Part shown: piece after piece, positions 33,499-45,539 of the stretch | How the letters are laid out: the number at the start of each line of letters is the position of its first letter | Position numbering within the stretch: the first letter of the stretch is position 1 | Source of the DNA: Chionoecetes opilio | Taxonomy: Eukaryota > Arthropoda > Malacostraca > Decapoda > Majidae | Reading direction: 5' to 3' | Length of the DNA: 64,000 nt | Assembly (NCBI GenBank): GCA_016584305.1 | Contig: JACEEZ010020519.1 | Span: 49,028-113,027, forward strand | Program-made: the position numbers and the translations under genes | The notes under the pieces: model-generated | What the model was told of the DNA's origin: nothing | Databases searched by the model: none | Seen by the model: only the letters and a program-made list of their open reading frames with translations

Positions 33499-33710
33499 TA
33501 GTCTATTTTTTTTAACAAGGCAAAAATTGTATTGTATGTTAAGGTTTCATGCTTAAAATTATGCCTATGTTTACCTGATAATATGGTTAACTATGATAAA
33601 ATACAACTGAAATTAAGAAGAAGCGTAGTATTCCCTTCTCCTGGCATCAAATAACAGTTAGTAAGCAGCAAGGGGGCAGGAATTTTTGCCTTGTTAAAAA
33701 AAATAGACTA
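33499..33710. mobile_element. Palindromic MITE, 212 bp
   Basis: Inverted ends TAGTCTATTTTTTTTAACAA with TA on both sides. The opposite arm of the palindrome shows the empty site, GAACTAGCTATC at about 36470. Confidence 0.75.
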
Positions 33711-34582
33711 TAGTTCAGCGTTTATTATCTCTTTAAAGATATTTTCTCTTTGTCTTAAAGTAATCGTCCCGACCCATTTTTTCTTTGCATAATTATGTTG
33801 AATGTTCATTCAAAATACCTAATCCACAAAAAATTATTCATTTCCACACCTTATTTCCCTTAAAACATGACTTTTGTAATAAGCGCGGGAAAAACAACAG
33901 CCCCATTCCAGCCGTGGCGGGAAACTTGCTGGCGACGTCACACGAGTGAGCCTCCCAGCCCGGCCCTATAGAAATACACGGAGACTCGGAGAAAGATGTA
34001 GTACTACTTGGGGAATTTTGGGTGTTTCTGATATATTTTTTTTGCGATGTGGCATATACTTGCATCCTTCATGGATACAGCAAGGAAGCTGTGCCTTTGC
34101 AGAGAGCTTAGCACCCATTTCTGACCTATTTGACCATGATAATGTCTGTGCAGCGCCTGGCAGTGGCGGGTGAGAGGAGCGCGGCTAGACAATGTGCTTC
34201 ACACCGCGCTCCTCTCACCCGCCACTGTCAGGCGCTGCACAGACATTATCATGGTCAAATAGGTCGGAAATGGGTGCTAAGCTCTCTGCAAAGGCACAGC
34301 TTTCTTGCTGTACCCATGAAGGATGTAAGTATATGCCATATCGCAAAAAAAAATTATCAGAAACGCCCAAAATTCCCCAAGTACACACAAACCTCGTTTT
34401 CCCGGACTAATAGGGGGGAGCACTGGTCCGGGAATTGCAACAGTCCAGGAATTATCCTAAAAAAAAAAAAAAAAAAAAAAATAGTCCGATGCCATTACCT
34501 ACCCCCGGACGTTTATCCTACTCTAGTATTTACTGTCCGGCAACCGCCAATATCAACTACCCCGCCGTGGAATTTTACGTCC

Positions 34583-35222
34583 GCTGAGCATGCTGCCACC
34601 TGGCGGGAGGCAGCAGAAAGTGTTCAATAGTCTCAAGAGACGTTCCTGCACCAGGGGCAGTGCGGGTCAGGGGACTAAAGGAGGCGGTGCAGGTGAACAG
34701 TGAGTGTCGTGTGTCCAAATGTATACAATACGACCGCTGAGCATGCTGCCACCTGGCGGGAGGCAGCAGAAAGTGTTCAATAGTCTCAAGAGACGTTCCT
34801 GCACCAGGGGCAGTGGGGGTCAGGGGACTAACGGAGGCTGTGCAGGTGAACCGTGAGTGTCGTGTGTCCAAATGTAAACAATACGACCGCTGAGGATGCT
34901 GCCACCTGGCGGGAGGCAGCAGAAAGTGTTCAATAGTCTCAAGAGACGTTCCTGCGCCAGGGGCAGTGCGGGTCAGGGGACTAAAGGAGACGGTGCAGGT
35001 GAACAGTGAGTGTCGTGTGTCCAAATGTAAACAATACGACCGCTGAGCATGCTGCCACCTGGCGGGAGGCAGCAGAAAGTGTTCAATAGTCTCAAGAGAT
35101 GTTCCTGCACCAGGGGCAGTGGGAGTCAGGGGACTGACGGAGGCTGTGCAGGTGAACCGTGTCGTGTGCCTAAATGTAAACAATACGACCGCTGAGCATG
35201 CTGCCACCTGGCAGGAGGCGCG
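34583..35222 (-). repeat. 153-bp tandem array derived from a LINE C-terminus
   Basis: Units start GCTGAGCATGCTGCC at 34583, 34736, 34889, 35042 and 35191 (partial). 153 is a multiple of three, so a 210-codon minus frame stays open, but the frame that matches the LINE-like SPDPHCPWC..ETIEHFLL phrase is shifted within units. A further partial unit is at 35708-35895. The open frame is thus a by-product of the repeat. Confidence 0.75.
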
Positions 35223-35487
35223 GACACTGACCAGGGGTGACAGGAGATGCTCGGACCGCCGGACAACTTTGTCAATTTACGACCAGCACCAGGCATTTCA
35301 ACGGGGGAAAAAAAAAAAAAAAAAAAAAAAAAATTGTCAGGGACTCTTGACATATTCCCGGACCTCGGATTTTGTCCGGCAAATCCGATATCCGGGAAAT
35401 CGAGGTTTGTGTGTATATACTAATAGGGGGGAGCACTGGTCCGAGAACCGCAAAAGTCCGGGAATCGCAAAAGTCCGATGCCATTTT

Positions 35488-35615
35488 TTTTTTTTTTTTT
35501 TTTTTTCATAATCACAAAGAACTGGCCAAGGGCACAACAAAAATGGGTAACACAAAGCCCGCCTAGTTGCCAGTCCCTGTAAAGAAGACAGTAAGAGAAT
35601 AAAATAAAAAAAACC
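35488..35615 (-). pseudogene. LINE-J copy 3, 3' end only
   Basis: About 120 bp equal to the last part of LINE-J, including GGGACTGGCAACTAGGCGGG on the minus strand and an A tail (T run at 35486-35506). Confidence 0.75.
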
Positions 35616-35976
35616 CACATTACCCACCCCCGGACGTTCATTCTACTCTAGTATTTACTGTCCGGCAACCACCAATATCAACTACCCCACCGCGGACTTT
35701 TACGTCCGCTGAGCATGCTGCCACCTGGCGGGAGGCAGCAGAAAGTGTTCAATAGTCCCAAGAGACGTTCCTGCACCAGGGGCAGTGGGGGTCAGGGGAC
35801 TAACGGAGGTCGTGCAGATGAACCGTGAGTGTCGTGTGCCCAAATGTAAACAATACGACCGCTGAGCATGCTGTCACCTGGCGGGGGGCGCGGACACTGA
35901 CCAGGGGTGACAGGAGACGCTCGGACCGCCGGACAACTTTGTCAATTTACGAACAGGACCAGGCATTTCAACGGAG

Positions 35977-36014
<38 letters not shown>

Positions 36015-36491
36015 TCCGGGACTGACATATCCCCAGACCTCGGATTTTGTCCGGCAAATCCGATATCCGGGAAATCGAGGTTTGTGTGTACTTCATTTTT
36101 CTCCGTGTCTCCGTGTATTTATATCAGGCAGGGCTGGGAGGCTCACTCGTGTGACGTTGCCAAGCCATGTTGCGTCGTCTGCTGTCCGCCCAGTTGTGTT
36201 TTGAGAGCTCGGGGAATTTACAGATTTTGAATGCGGATAATTTAAAAACGGGTGACTGGATGCAAAAAGTGACAATATATTGTTGATATACTCGATCATG
36301 GCTATATTTTGACTGCATTAAATCAGGAATGATGAAATGGTCTGGACGATTACTTTAAGAGTGTCTTATTCTCTTTTGTAATCACTTTTATGACTTCGCC
36401 TTGTTTGTCATTTTTGCTGTATCGCGATTTCGGGTCTAAGAACCTATCTTTAAAAAGATAATAAACGCTGAACTAGCTATCACTTTTAACG

Positions 36492-36549
36492 ATATATATA
36501 TATTATTATATATATTATTATATATAATATATATATATATATTATAATA

Positions 36550-36590
<41 letters not shown>

Positions 36591-36690
36591 TATATATATA
36601 ATATATATATATATATTAATATATATATATATAATATAGTAATATATATAGCATATATATAAAAAATTATATATAGATATGAAAAAAACT
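36492..36690. repeat. (TA)n-rich low complexity
   Basis: About 200 bp of imperfect TA repeats bordering the palindrome. Confidence 0.85.
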
Positions 36691-37139
36691 AAAAAAAAAT
36701 CCGTCTATTATTTGGAGGATTGTAATTCCAAGACTTTTTATTATAAATCCTTGAAACTCTAACAGCTGCTAAATAGTAGTATATTGTGCAATGAGAAGAA
36801 ATGTTAATGCTTTATCTAAATGTATCTTTGAGTGCTAGTGACTTAAATATCGGTCATAGGACTTTCTATATTCAAATAGTGCCAAATATCAAGGCTTATT
36901 TTTTTTTCTATTTTTCCCTGAATATGAAATTGAATATTGCTTTCTGTAGACTGCATATAGTTTTACGAATGAGAGAGGTAGATTATCGTTGAATTACTGT
37001 TATTGTTCTGTTAGAATAGCTTAAAATTGGCCTTATATTTGTTTTACAAAAATTTTCAAATTCGTTCGATTTTATTTTTCGGCTTAAGGTATATCAAATG
37101 GACTATGGAGAAAGAGAAAAATTTAGAGAAATATGAGAG

Positions 37140-37990
37140 GGAGGGAAATGCCACTATTTTTTGTATAATTTAAATATTTCGCCTTATGAATATTAGTTTT
37201 TGGATTGCATCTCTTAAACCGTTTGTCTGATTGTAAAACGTATTGAAAACTATTTATATATCTTTTTATGATCTACACTTTTAATTTCAATGATTTTTTT
37301 TTGTATCTATAAAGAAAATGACACTTTTGGGGCGTGTGAAACATTACGCCTTAGGAGTAATTGTTTTGAGTTTTATCTTGTAAACTGTTTGTCTTAATAT
37401 AAAACTTATAGAAAACTATTTAAAGAGTTTTTTATGATCTATAATTTTAATATCGTGTCTTTGTTCTGTATCTATAAGGAAAAGGCCACTTTTTTGGGTA
37501 TAATGTAAAATATTATGCCTTATGAATAATACTTTTTGGGTTGTGTCTGCTAAACTGTTTGGCAGATTTTTAAACTAATAGAATAGTATCTATAGATTTT
37601 TTTATGATCTATAATTTTGATAGAAATATCTTTTTTTGTATCTATAAGGGAAATGCCCCTTTTGGGACATATAATGGAAAATATGACATATTAGGAATCA
37701 CAATTTGTGGTTGTATCTGTTAAACCGTTTGCCTCTTAATAAAACTTGTAGTAGACTATTTATTTATAGATTTTTTTATGATCTATAATTTTGATATCGG
37801 AATTTGTTTTGTATTTGTAAGGAAAATGCCACTTTTGGGGTAGTCATGTAAAATATAATGCCAGATTTATAATACTTTTTGGCCTGTATCTGGTAAACTG
37901 TTTCTGATTTTTAAACTAAAGGCACATAATTTTTTTTATTTTTTAGGGTCTATAATTTTGATGCGTATGATTTTTTTTGTATCTATAGTT
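37140..37990. repeat. Sub-array of about 170-bp monomers
   Basis: GCCACTTTTGGGG-like starts at about 37149, 37320, 37486, 37657 and 37826, spaced 166-171 bp. Each monomer contains ATGATCTATAATTTT and TGTATCTATAAGG. Divergence between monomers is high. Confidence 0.75.
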
Positions 37991-38512
37991 TTTCAAAAAA
38001 CTTGATCTAGTACCCTTCATATTTGTCGGATCTGTTTGATTTTGTAATATTTGATGGGTACTGTACTAATACCCCATCTGTAAAAAAATTAAATTTGGAT
38101 AAAAATTGTAAAAATCGCTAATATTTTCTACAATTTTTTATTATTTTTCATTATCACCCACAAAGTTTCGTTAGTTCGTTCTCGACTATATTGAATATTT
38201 TTTATAGATTTTTGGTGTAGTTTTTTTTTATATAATTTTTGAATTTTTTTTTTTGAAAAAAAAAGAAGTAAAAAAACTAAACGCAAATTACCTATAGAAA
38301 TGATGCTATATTGTCGGGGACGTAGTAACGAAACCTTTTGTGGGTGATGAGGAAAATAAATTTAAAAATTTAGGGAAAAATTAGCGATTTTTAGTTTTTA
38401 TCCAAATGTAATAATATTCCCACAGATGGCGTGTGAGTACAATATCTATACTATTGTGAAAAATCAAATTGATCCAACAAATATTAAGGGTGCTAGATGT
38501 CAAAAAAAAATT
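37990..38512. repeat. Imperfect hairpin
   Basis: AGTACCCTTCATATTTG, GATAAAAATTG and TCACCCACAAAG in the left arm face AATATTAAGGGTGCTAG, TTTTTATCCAAATG and CTTTTGTGGGTGATGAGG in the right arm. Arms are about 200 bp, loop about 100 bp. Confidence 0.7.
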
Positions 38513-39338
38513 ATTTTGATTTTTTAATGGCTCCTGCATCCTTGCTATATGTCAGATCAGTCTGATTTTTTCATATGTTAGAGATATTATACTATTACGT
38601 CATATGAATATATATTATTAAAATCAGTTGAAAACTGTTATAAAAAGTAAAAAAAAATTACATTACGGGTGCCGAGCGAATAGTTTAAAGGTCTAAGAAT
38701 CACTAATGGGGTCGCTCAACAACGATTGGTTACCGAGATAGAGAATATAAAAAAAAGGGTACTTTGTACCTATGAAAGATTTCTGAAAATGAATATTTTT
38801 CCCACTTAGGAGCTGAATTGGGGAATTTAAATAAATATTAAAAAAAAAATTCTAAGTTTGGAAATGCCATTAAAAATGATGTGTCATTGAAGTCCAGCGA
38901 CATCCTGTCGAGAAAAAAATCTTTGAGACATTGTATAGTCTTACCCCTCTTATGACTTCGAATATTGACATATAATCCGCAAATTTTCACAAGTGTGTTT
39001 GAGTGACTTAATTTTTTTGGATTAGGCTGATTTTCGGATATGGTATGGTGGACGTCCTATTGCGTCGTTGTTATGAATATGATAAACATCGGTCGATAAG
39101 TTTCGGAGTTACATCCGAAAATGTTGCAAAATCAAGCAAATTTGCTCTATTTTCACCCATAAGACCGAAAGATAATGACAAAAATATGAATGGCTCTAAT
39201 CATAACAAGAATGACCTATTATGGCTCAAATGACACCTTGTGACCCTTTCTACCATTTTTGGTTTTGGAGATAGAGCCTTTCAAAGAGTAGTATTTTTGT
39301 CTTCAAATTGGGCCAGCGGCAATAACTCTAAGCTGATA

Positions 39339-39801
39339 CAGGTTGAAGTTCCCAAACTCGGCATCCCAAGACTCGGCAACACCCAAAACTCGGCTATGGT
39401 TCCGGATTTTCCAAAACACGGCAGAACACCCAAAACCCTGGGCGTAGTTGCCGGGTCGGCCGCTGGGTGCCACCACACTAGGCCGTTTGGTTTCTCCCGC
39501 CGATTTGTTTGTTGTTATTGTTCAGTGGTGTTGTGACTGTAGAGTTGTGTACACTGTTATTTTGTGTACTTCTACAGGTCTGTTATTGGTATTATGGTTC
39601 CCAAACGTCCAGGAACACCTACTGGTGGAAGTGAAAAGAAAAGGAAGAACAATGTGTTCACTATTTCTGAGAAAATTGACCTTTTGAAGAAGTTGGATGG
39701 CTTTTTTTCCCCTTAATATATCTACGTTCTAAAAGTCGGAAAATTCTATTACTCGGCTTGGCGCTGGTCCCGAGGTTGCCGAGTTTGGGAACTTCAACCT
39801 G
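39339..39801 (+). mobile_element. Tigger remnant (family B, copy 2)
   Basis: Same ends as 26493-26985 in the opposite orientation, TA flanked. Encodes at 39593 the N-terminus MVPKRPGTPTGGSEKKRK and FTISEKIDLLKKLDG, the beginning of a CENP-B-type helix-turn-helix, then ends. No DDE domain. Confidence 0.8.
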
Positions 39802-41901
39802 TATCTCATTCAAGTTTTCCCTGAATACAAAATTGAATGTTGGATTCTGTAGAATGCATATCGTTTCACGTATGGAATAGGTAGGTTATTGTTAAATGCA
39901 TTTTATGGTTGTTACAAAAGCTTAAACATGACCTTTTGATTTATTTTTTCAAAATCGTTTGATTTAATTTTTCATTTTAGAGTATATACTAAGGACCGTT
40001 CTAAGCCCAGCCACCCAATATAAACTCTTAATGATAATAAACAAAAAAGATATGAGTGATTAAATATGACGAAAAAATTATTGTGTCCCCTACAAAATTA
40101 TTTTTCTTTGAACTGACATCATTCGTGCACGATTTCAGTAGAGATAGTTTCTCTATCATCTATAAAAAATATATATTGCTTCTCAATGAAGCTTAGTTTT
40201 GGAATAATAGTACTTCAAAATGTGCCTTTGCATGAATTCTTCCGTGTAAAAGTCCATATTTAGAGCATTATAATTTTAACAGTATTTAGTATATTTACAT
40301 GAAACTGTAACAGACATATAGACAAACATATAGACAAGAGTATTGTGTGATTGAAGATAAGATTTCATTGCTGTATCTTTATTAGTCTTGGAGTCTTAGT
40401 GACTTAAATAGCGGTAATAATTGCAGTCCTTTTTACCCCCAAAAATACTCTACTCAAACGTTGCCTGCGACAATAAGTCGAGGCTTTTATTTCGTGAACA
40501 TTTTCCCTGAATACAAAATAGAATTTTTTTTTTTTTAGAATGCATATAATTGTACGTATAAAATAGGTAGATTATTGTTAAATGAATTTTATGCTTGTTA
40601 CAAAAGCTTAAAAATGGCCTTTCGATAATTGTTTTCACAAATTTTCAAAATCGTTGCATTTCATTTTTCTTTTTAATCTATATAATGGGGACAGTAATAA
40701 GTCCAGCCACCTAATAGTATCAGTTTTTCATAATAAACAAGAAAGATATGAGTGATTAAATTTGTAGAAAACATTTATTTTTGTCCCCTTCAAAATTCTT
40801 GTTATTAAACTGACATCATTCGTGCACTATTTCAGCCAAGATAGTTTATCTATGATCTATAAAAAATATATACTGTTTCTCAATGAAGCTTAGAATAGGA
40901 AAAAATAGTGCCGTAAAAGGTACCTTTGCACGAGTTCTTCCATGTAAAAGTACATATCTATAGCATTGTAATTTTAACACTTTTAACTCTCTATATATAT
41001 GAAACCTAAACAGCTTCTAGACAGTAGTATAGTGCAATAGAGGACGGAATTTCATTGCCGTATCTTAATTAGTCTTTGAGTGTTATTGACTTAAATATGG
41101 ATAATAATTGCAGTGGTATATCCCCCCAAAAAATATTTTAAGTATTTGCAAGAAAACAATTTTTTTTTTTTTTTTTTTGCACTCAAATGGCAAGCAGCAT
41201 TGGATTCTACACAATATAGAGTGAATTGCATGCCTGAATGAACCTCCCTTTAGAAACGGGAAGACTTTGAAAATCTTCAAAAAAGTGATTTTAAGCTCAT
41301 TTTTTAACAATTATAGAGCATATTTTTCATTGAATTCCTCAAACGTTTTAATTTGGAGGTAGATATCATTACTTTCTAAAAGTATACCGGAACTCAAGTC
41401 TCTATCATTCTTGGTGCGTGAATGGGATGAGCATAACAATGCAAAAAAAGAAAAACTATTTTGTTTAATTTTTCAAACTAAGGCCCACTCAGAGCTCATT
41501 CTTTGCACATATATAGTGGATAATGTCAATGATATGCCCATTAAAAATGAACACTCCGTCAATAATTAACTGAGATAGAGGGTAACAAAGTGTAAAATAG
41601 ATACAAATTGTAAGAGTTACCGCTTTCATACTTTTTGACATACCCATACCGGGCACTAATTGAATAAAGTCCACACTAATGCCGTCTAAATGCAACCATT
41701 TGCAATCCCCAATGAAACTTAGTTTTTGAATAATAGTAATTAAAATTTTTTTATTAAACCGATTTTTTTCACTTTTCAGCAGTCTGACCTGAAACCACCA
41801 ATTAACATATGGACAAGCTTATTCTATCACATACAAGTTTTGAAAAAAGTATAGGCAAAAAAAACAAAAACAAAAATTCATGCCCAAAAAATGTAGGTAT
41901 A

Positions 41902-42345
41902 CACTACGCGCCAAAATATTGTTCGCCGCATCATAACAGACGCTCCCATAAGGGAATTCTGAAAATGTACTCTATAGCAGCCTAGTGACTTCCGAGATGA
42001 GATATCCTACATATGGCAGCTTGTTTAAAGCACCGGGCAGTCCATCAAGACCATTGAGGAATGTTTAGATGCCACTTGTCAATTATAGACGAAGCATTTT
42101 GAAAAGGATCGCCTCACTCCCCGCGAGTAATTTGAACAGACGCGCGTTGGTATAACTATCATTATTTTCATAATGGGTGGCAAGAAAGACCTAACAAAGG
42201 AGCAAATTAAAGTTATTGTGACTCTACACAAGGCAGAGAGGCCAGAGGAAGAAATATCAAGGATTGTGGGTGTTACAAGAAAATGTGTGATGAAGTGGGT
42301 GGAGAGTTTCGTGAAGGGTGGCGGGGTGGCAACACCATAACATAA
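41902..42345 (+). pseudogene. Tc1-like transposase N-terminal fragment
   Basis: The left end CACTACGCGCCAAAATATTG follows a TA. From 42172 the plus strand reads MGGKKDLTKEQIKVIVTLHK and EISRIVGVTRKCVMKWVESF, the paired-like DNA-binding domain of Tc1 transposases. The catalytic part is absent, replaced by a region with inverted AAGAAGTGGCCACA segments (42342-42482). Confidence 0.65.
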
Positions 42346-42499
42346 AGAAGTGGCCACAGCGAGGATGTAAATGTCATATCGTAATAATTTTCTTGCTCTT
42401 ATTTGAGGATGGGCATCCACTTGACGTTTCATGACATTTACGGTGCTTGCTGATGTTTTACATCCTCGTTGTGGCCACTTCTTTCTTTCTCAATTTTTT

Positions 42500-43600
42500 C
42501 CAAATCGTAAGGGTGCCAAGCTGCATCCAGGTGTTTCCAGCCTTCAGAGGTCAAAAAAACGCTAGCACGGCAGCATTGCTATGGCAGAAAAACATAAAAC
42601 ATTTATAAATGTTGTGTCAGCACTCTACATTTGATAATTTTTCAAAAAAATTCAAATTTGGAAATTAATGGGTTGTGGGTGGGAATGATGCAAAATGGCG
42701 TACACTACCTAAAATCAATGCATAATTATCTTTAAAACAAGAACATCTTGGTCAAAGGGCTGGCAATGTTAGATTTTGGCCATTTTTGGCATTAAAAAAT
42801 GGGAATAATTTTGGTTTTTGTGCTGTTACTCAAAAAGTAGACGTGAAACCCCCCACACCCCCCTTTTCACATCATGGGATGAAAGAGTAGTGTTTCAGCT
42901 ACCTTCAGTCCACTTATGAAGAGCGCCCTTCACCGGGTTAAAAAGTTACACGTTTGACAATTGCCAAACTTTGACCTCAATTATCTCGGAAGTAAAAAAA
43001 TGTTGTTTGGTACCCTTATGATTCAGACGGCCTTATATAACATAGGCCAACTTACGTCCAGTTCTACTTATGACCGGTCGGTCGGTCCCAATCACGGTCG
43101 TAAGTCAACCACTCGGTGTACTACCTGACTACCACGTCAACACTCCCAGCCCCGTGTCCCAGGGTAAGGGGGTAGTCGAGCCATTGTGATGATGGAGCTT
43201 CGCCGCCCAGGGTTAAGCAGACAGCCATAGCTCTCCACGCTGACAAAACCTCCCCACTACCAAGCTGCTGTCTTCATCCCTAGAAGGCCATTCTGAAGAT
43301 GTGGCCCCTTCACTGTCCCACACACCATTCAATGCTCCCCGCCGTTTGAAGTGGATTCTACGGTGCAAAAGATTGCTGTTGCAGTTCACTTCTCTGCAGG
43401 CGGCATTTCAGGGAGTTCTTAGGGTGACATTACCCCTGCTCTGATATTATCTATCATTGCAGCTTGTTGTTTGGTTCCTGTCAATTGGCTGCTAGCCAGT
43501 TATAGATTTTTGTTATTGTGTAAATTTATTCGGGGTAATCATACTCCTTGACATTTCTTCCCGAATTTTCTCAAGATTGGTAATATAAATTGATAACAAC
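42500..43600. other. No gene seen
   Basis: Short open frames only. GACTTACGACC-like sequence near 43090-43120 is shared with 51110 and 56775 and is probably a transposon terminus. Confidence 0.4.
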
Positions 43601-43619
43601 CTCGGCCCTGACAGCGTTC

Positions 43620-44920
43620 CACGAGGACATGAAGCGCATCATCCTAGGCATAGAATCCATGTAGACTATGGTGGCCCTGTTAATGGTCGGTACTTCCTAG
43701 TAATAGTTGATACTCACTCTAAATGGTTTGACATTTATTCCACTTCGGGTCCAACAGCAAAGGAGACTATTAAGTGTCTACATCACTCTTTTTCACAATT
43801 TGGTTTTCCAGTCTCCAATCATGCCTTTCATCTTTCCATCGTCGTGTATAAGATAATGGTCCTTGTTTCACCTCACTGGAGCTCCCAGATTTTGCAAGAA
43901 ACTGTGGGATTCGGCACATCACCACTGCAGTGTACAAGCCTTCTTCTAATGGACTAGCAGAGAGCATGGTGCAAACCTTCAAAAAGTCTTTTCGCACTTC
44001 TTCTGAGCCCCTACAACTTACTACAGCTAAGTATTAATTATCCGACCTTGGGGGGACCGAAAGTAGGTCGGATAATTGGAATAGTCGGATGTTCGGATAT
44101 CACAGTAACCATAAACGTAAGGACAAAATGGTATAGAACATAAAAGATGCAGCTCTTGAAGGCCGATCCAGTGGTATACGCGAAAGTAAAATTCATGCAT
44201 AAATAAAGCCACAAATCAATGTTTTCTAAAAACTAAAAAAAACGAAGTAAAATAAATGGCCAAAACAAGACACAATGTGGTGGTGAAAAAAGTTGGTTGT
44301 TTGGACAAGTCGGATGTTTGGAGGTCGGATGTTGGGAATTTGGCTGTATATAGACTGTTTCTACTTCACCTACAGACTAAATACGCATACTACCACGGTC
44401 CACGGGTGTGTCGCCAGCAGAGCTAATATTTGGTAGGAGACTTCCTTCTTGCCTTGATCTGTTATGGCCTGCTAACCTAGTCTCTAGTAAAGTAGTGGAT
44501 AAACAACTTGCTCAGAAAAGAGGCCACACTACAACTCCTAGACATTTCAATTTAGCCCCTGATTCTACTGTTATGATTCGAAACTATTCGGGTGTTTCTA
44601 AGTGGCTCCCTTCTACTATTTAACAGCAGACTGGTTCTCTTTCATATCGATGTAGTCTACCCACAAGCAAAGTTATCAAGAGGCACCAGGACCAGATTAT
44701 AACTAGAAAACCTGTGTCTCTTGAAGAACTTCTTCCAGCTTCTTCTATATTGGCCACGGATATGTCCACTAACCTGCTGCAACCACCTGCTGAGTCTACT
44801 TCACCATCAAGGATGGAGTTTCTGAGTCCTCAACATCCTGCGGCAGCTAACTTCCCTACCATTGTCCGCGGGACGTCCTCTAGAGTTCGCCAACCTGTGG
44901 TGAAGCTGAACCTATAACTT
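43620..44920 (+). pseudogene. Ty3/Gypsy integrase C-terminal half, broken
   Basis: The plus strand encodes integrase core phrases HVDYGGPVNGRYFLVIVDTH, KWFDIY, GIRHITTAVYKPSSNGLAES, then after a nested element VSPAELIFGRRLPSCLDL and the GPY-like basic tail with VMIRNYSGVSKWLP and IKRHQDQI. It ends with VRQPVVKLNL and a stop at about 44917. Frameshifts near 43820-43870 and stops at 44622 show it is inactive. Protease, RT and RNase H are missing, so only the 3' end of the element remains. Confidence 0.7.
44024..44346. mobile_element. Mariner/Tigger-like element inside the integrase
   Basis: CAGCTAAGTATTAATTATCC and inverted ends with TCGGATGTT repeats, TA on both sides. It carries one arm of the foldback family found at 8440-9335. 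Confidence 0.6.
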
Positions 44921-44943
44921 TTCTTCGTGACGAGGGATGGTAT

Positions 44944-45535
44944 AAAGGGGGAAGTTGTAATATTTGTACATGTATATTGTTCTAACGGTGGAGGGGTGTA
45001 ATAAAGTCATAATTACTAATTGGTTAAGTCACTGCACAGTCAAGGATTACAAGCCTGTGCAGTGTAGTCGTCGGGGTATTTTCCGAGAGGGCAGTCAGTC
45101 GCTGTTCTCTCTTACTGGTTCACCAGTCTACTGGTTAAGGTCGCTCTCTCTCTCAGTGCTTGTAGTTTCACTGGTTGGATTTGCCTTTGTACTTCCATAC
45201 ATACTGCGTACCCAGTTCCTTGCGTCATGATTTGTACGTTGCTATTGGGTTGGGAATTTTTGGGTACTTTTGTGGCTACGATGGTTTGTAGTTTGTAATG
45301 GTGCTTCACTAGTTGTGACGTCACTGAGGATTACTGCTGAACACCTTCCTACATCGTTATACTGGCCACATGTCAAGTAAGTACATAGTGATTGGTAACT
45401 ATTTATGAGTATCTGTGCAGTGCTAGGACAGTTACTTCATGTACCATACCCTAACTATCTCATTAATATAACTGTTATTCACCTTTGATAAATAAGAAGT
45501 TGATATACTTACAACGTAACTTTTGTGCAGACAAT
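44944..45535 (+). mobile_element. Gypsy 3' LTR with polypurine tract
   Basis: A polypurine tract AAAGGGGGAAG (44944-44954) directly follows the integrase region and precedes TGTAATATTTGTACATG at 44956, a typical LTR start. The right border near 45535 is approximate because no second LTR is in the window. Confidence 0.55.
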
Positions 45536-45539
45536 ACAT

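Larger units (their letters stand above)
34384..36088. mobile_element. Tigger-like element with internal tandem arrays
   Basis: Ends CACACAAACCTCGTTTTCCC and inverted TCGAGGTTTGTGTG with TA flanks. The internal unit from CTAATAGGGGGGAGCACTGG to the right-end-like AAATCGAGGTTTGTGTG is present twice (34410-35416 and 35420-36088). Holds the 153-bp array and a LINE-J 3' end. No transposase. Confidence 0.7.
33465..36495. repeat. Giant palindrome with two later insertions
   Basis: The left arm 33478-34190 and the right arm 34200-36490 are inverted copies: CGTTAAAAGTGATAGCT at the outer edges, AGTTCAGCGTTTATTATCT, ATGATAATGTCTGTGCAGCG and CGCTCCTCTCACCCGCCACT near the centre at about 34195. The left arm contains a MITE (33499-33710), the right arm a Tigger-like element (34384-36088). 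Without these the arms are about 500-580 bp. Confidence 0.8.
36740..41890. repeat. AT-rich diverged satellite array
   Basis: Units of about 700 bp recur. TTTTCCCTGAATAC occurs near 36916, 39811 and 40500. CAATGAAGCTTAG-type segments are at 40187, 40881 and 41708. TGACTTAAATA occurs near 36839, 40400 and 41090. No unit has a sustained coding frame. A Tigger remnant interrupts at 39339-39801. Between 38690 and 39330 no gene or clear repeat edge is seen. Confidence 0.65.

Noticed and set aside
34575..35207. 210-codon minus-strand open frame as a gene
   Set aside because: It is produced by the 153-bp tandem repeat and mixes frames of a LINE tail.
36740..41890. Endogenous large DNA virus segment
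   Set aside because: AT-rich and repetitive, but no sustained frames or viral gene motifs were seen.
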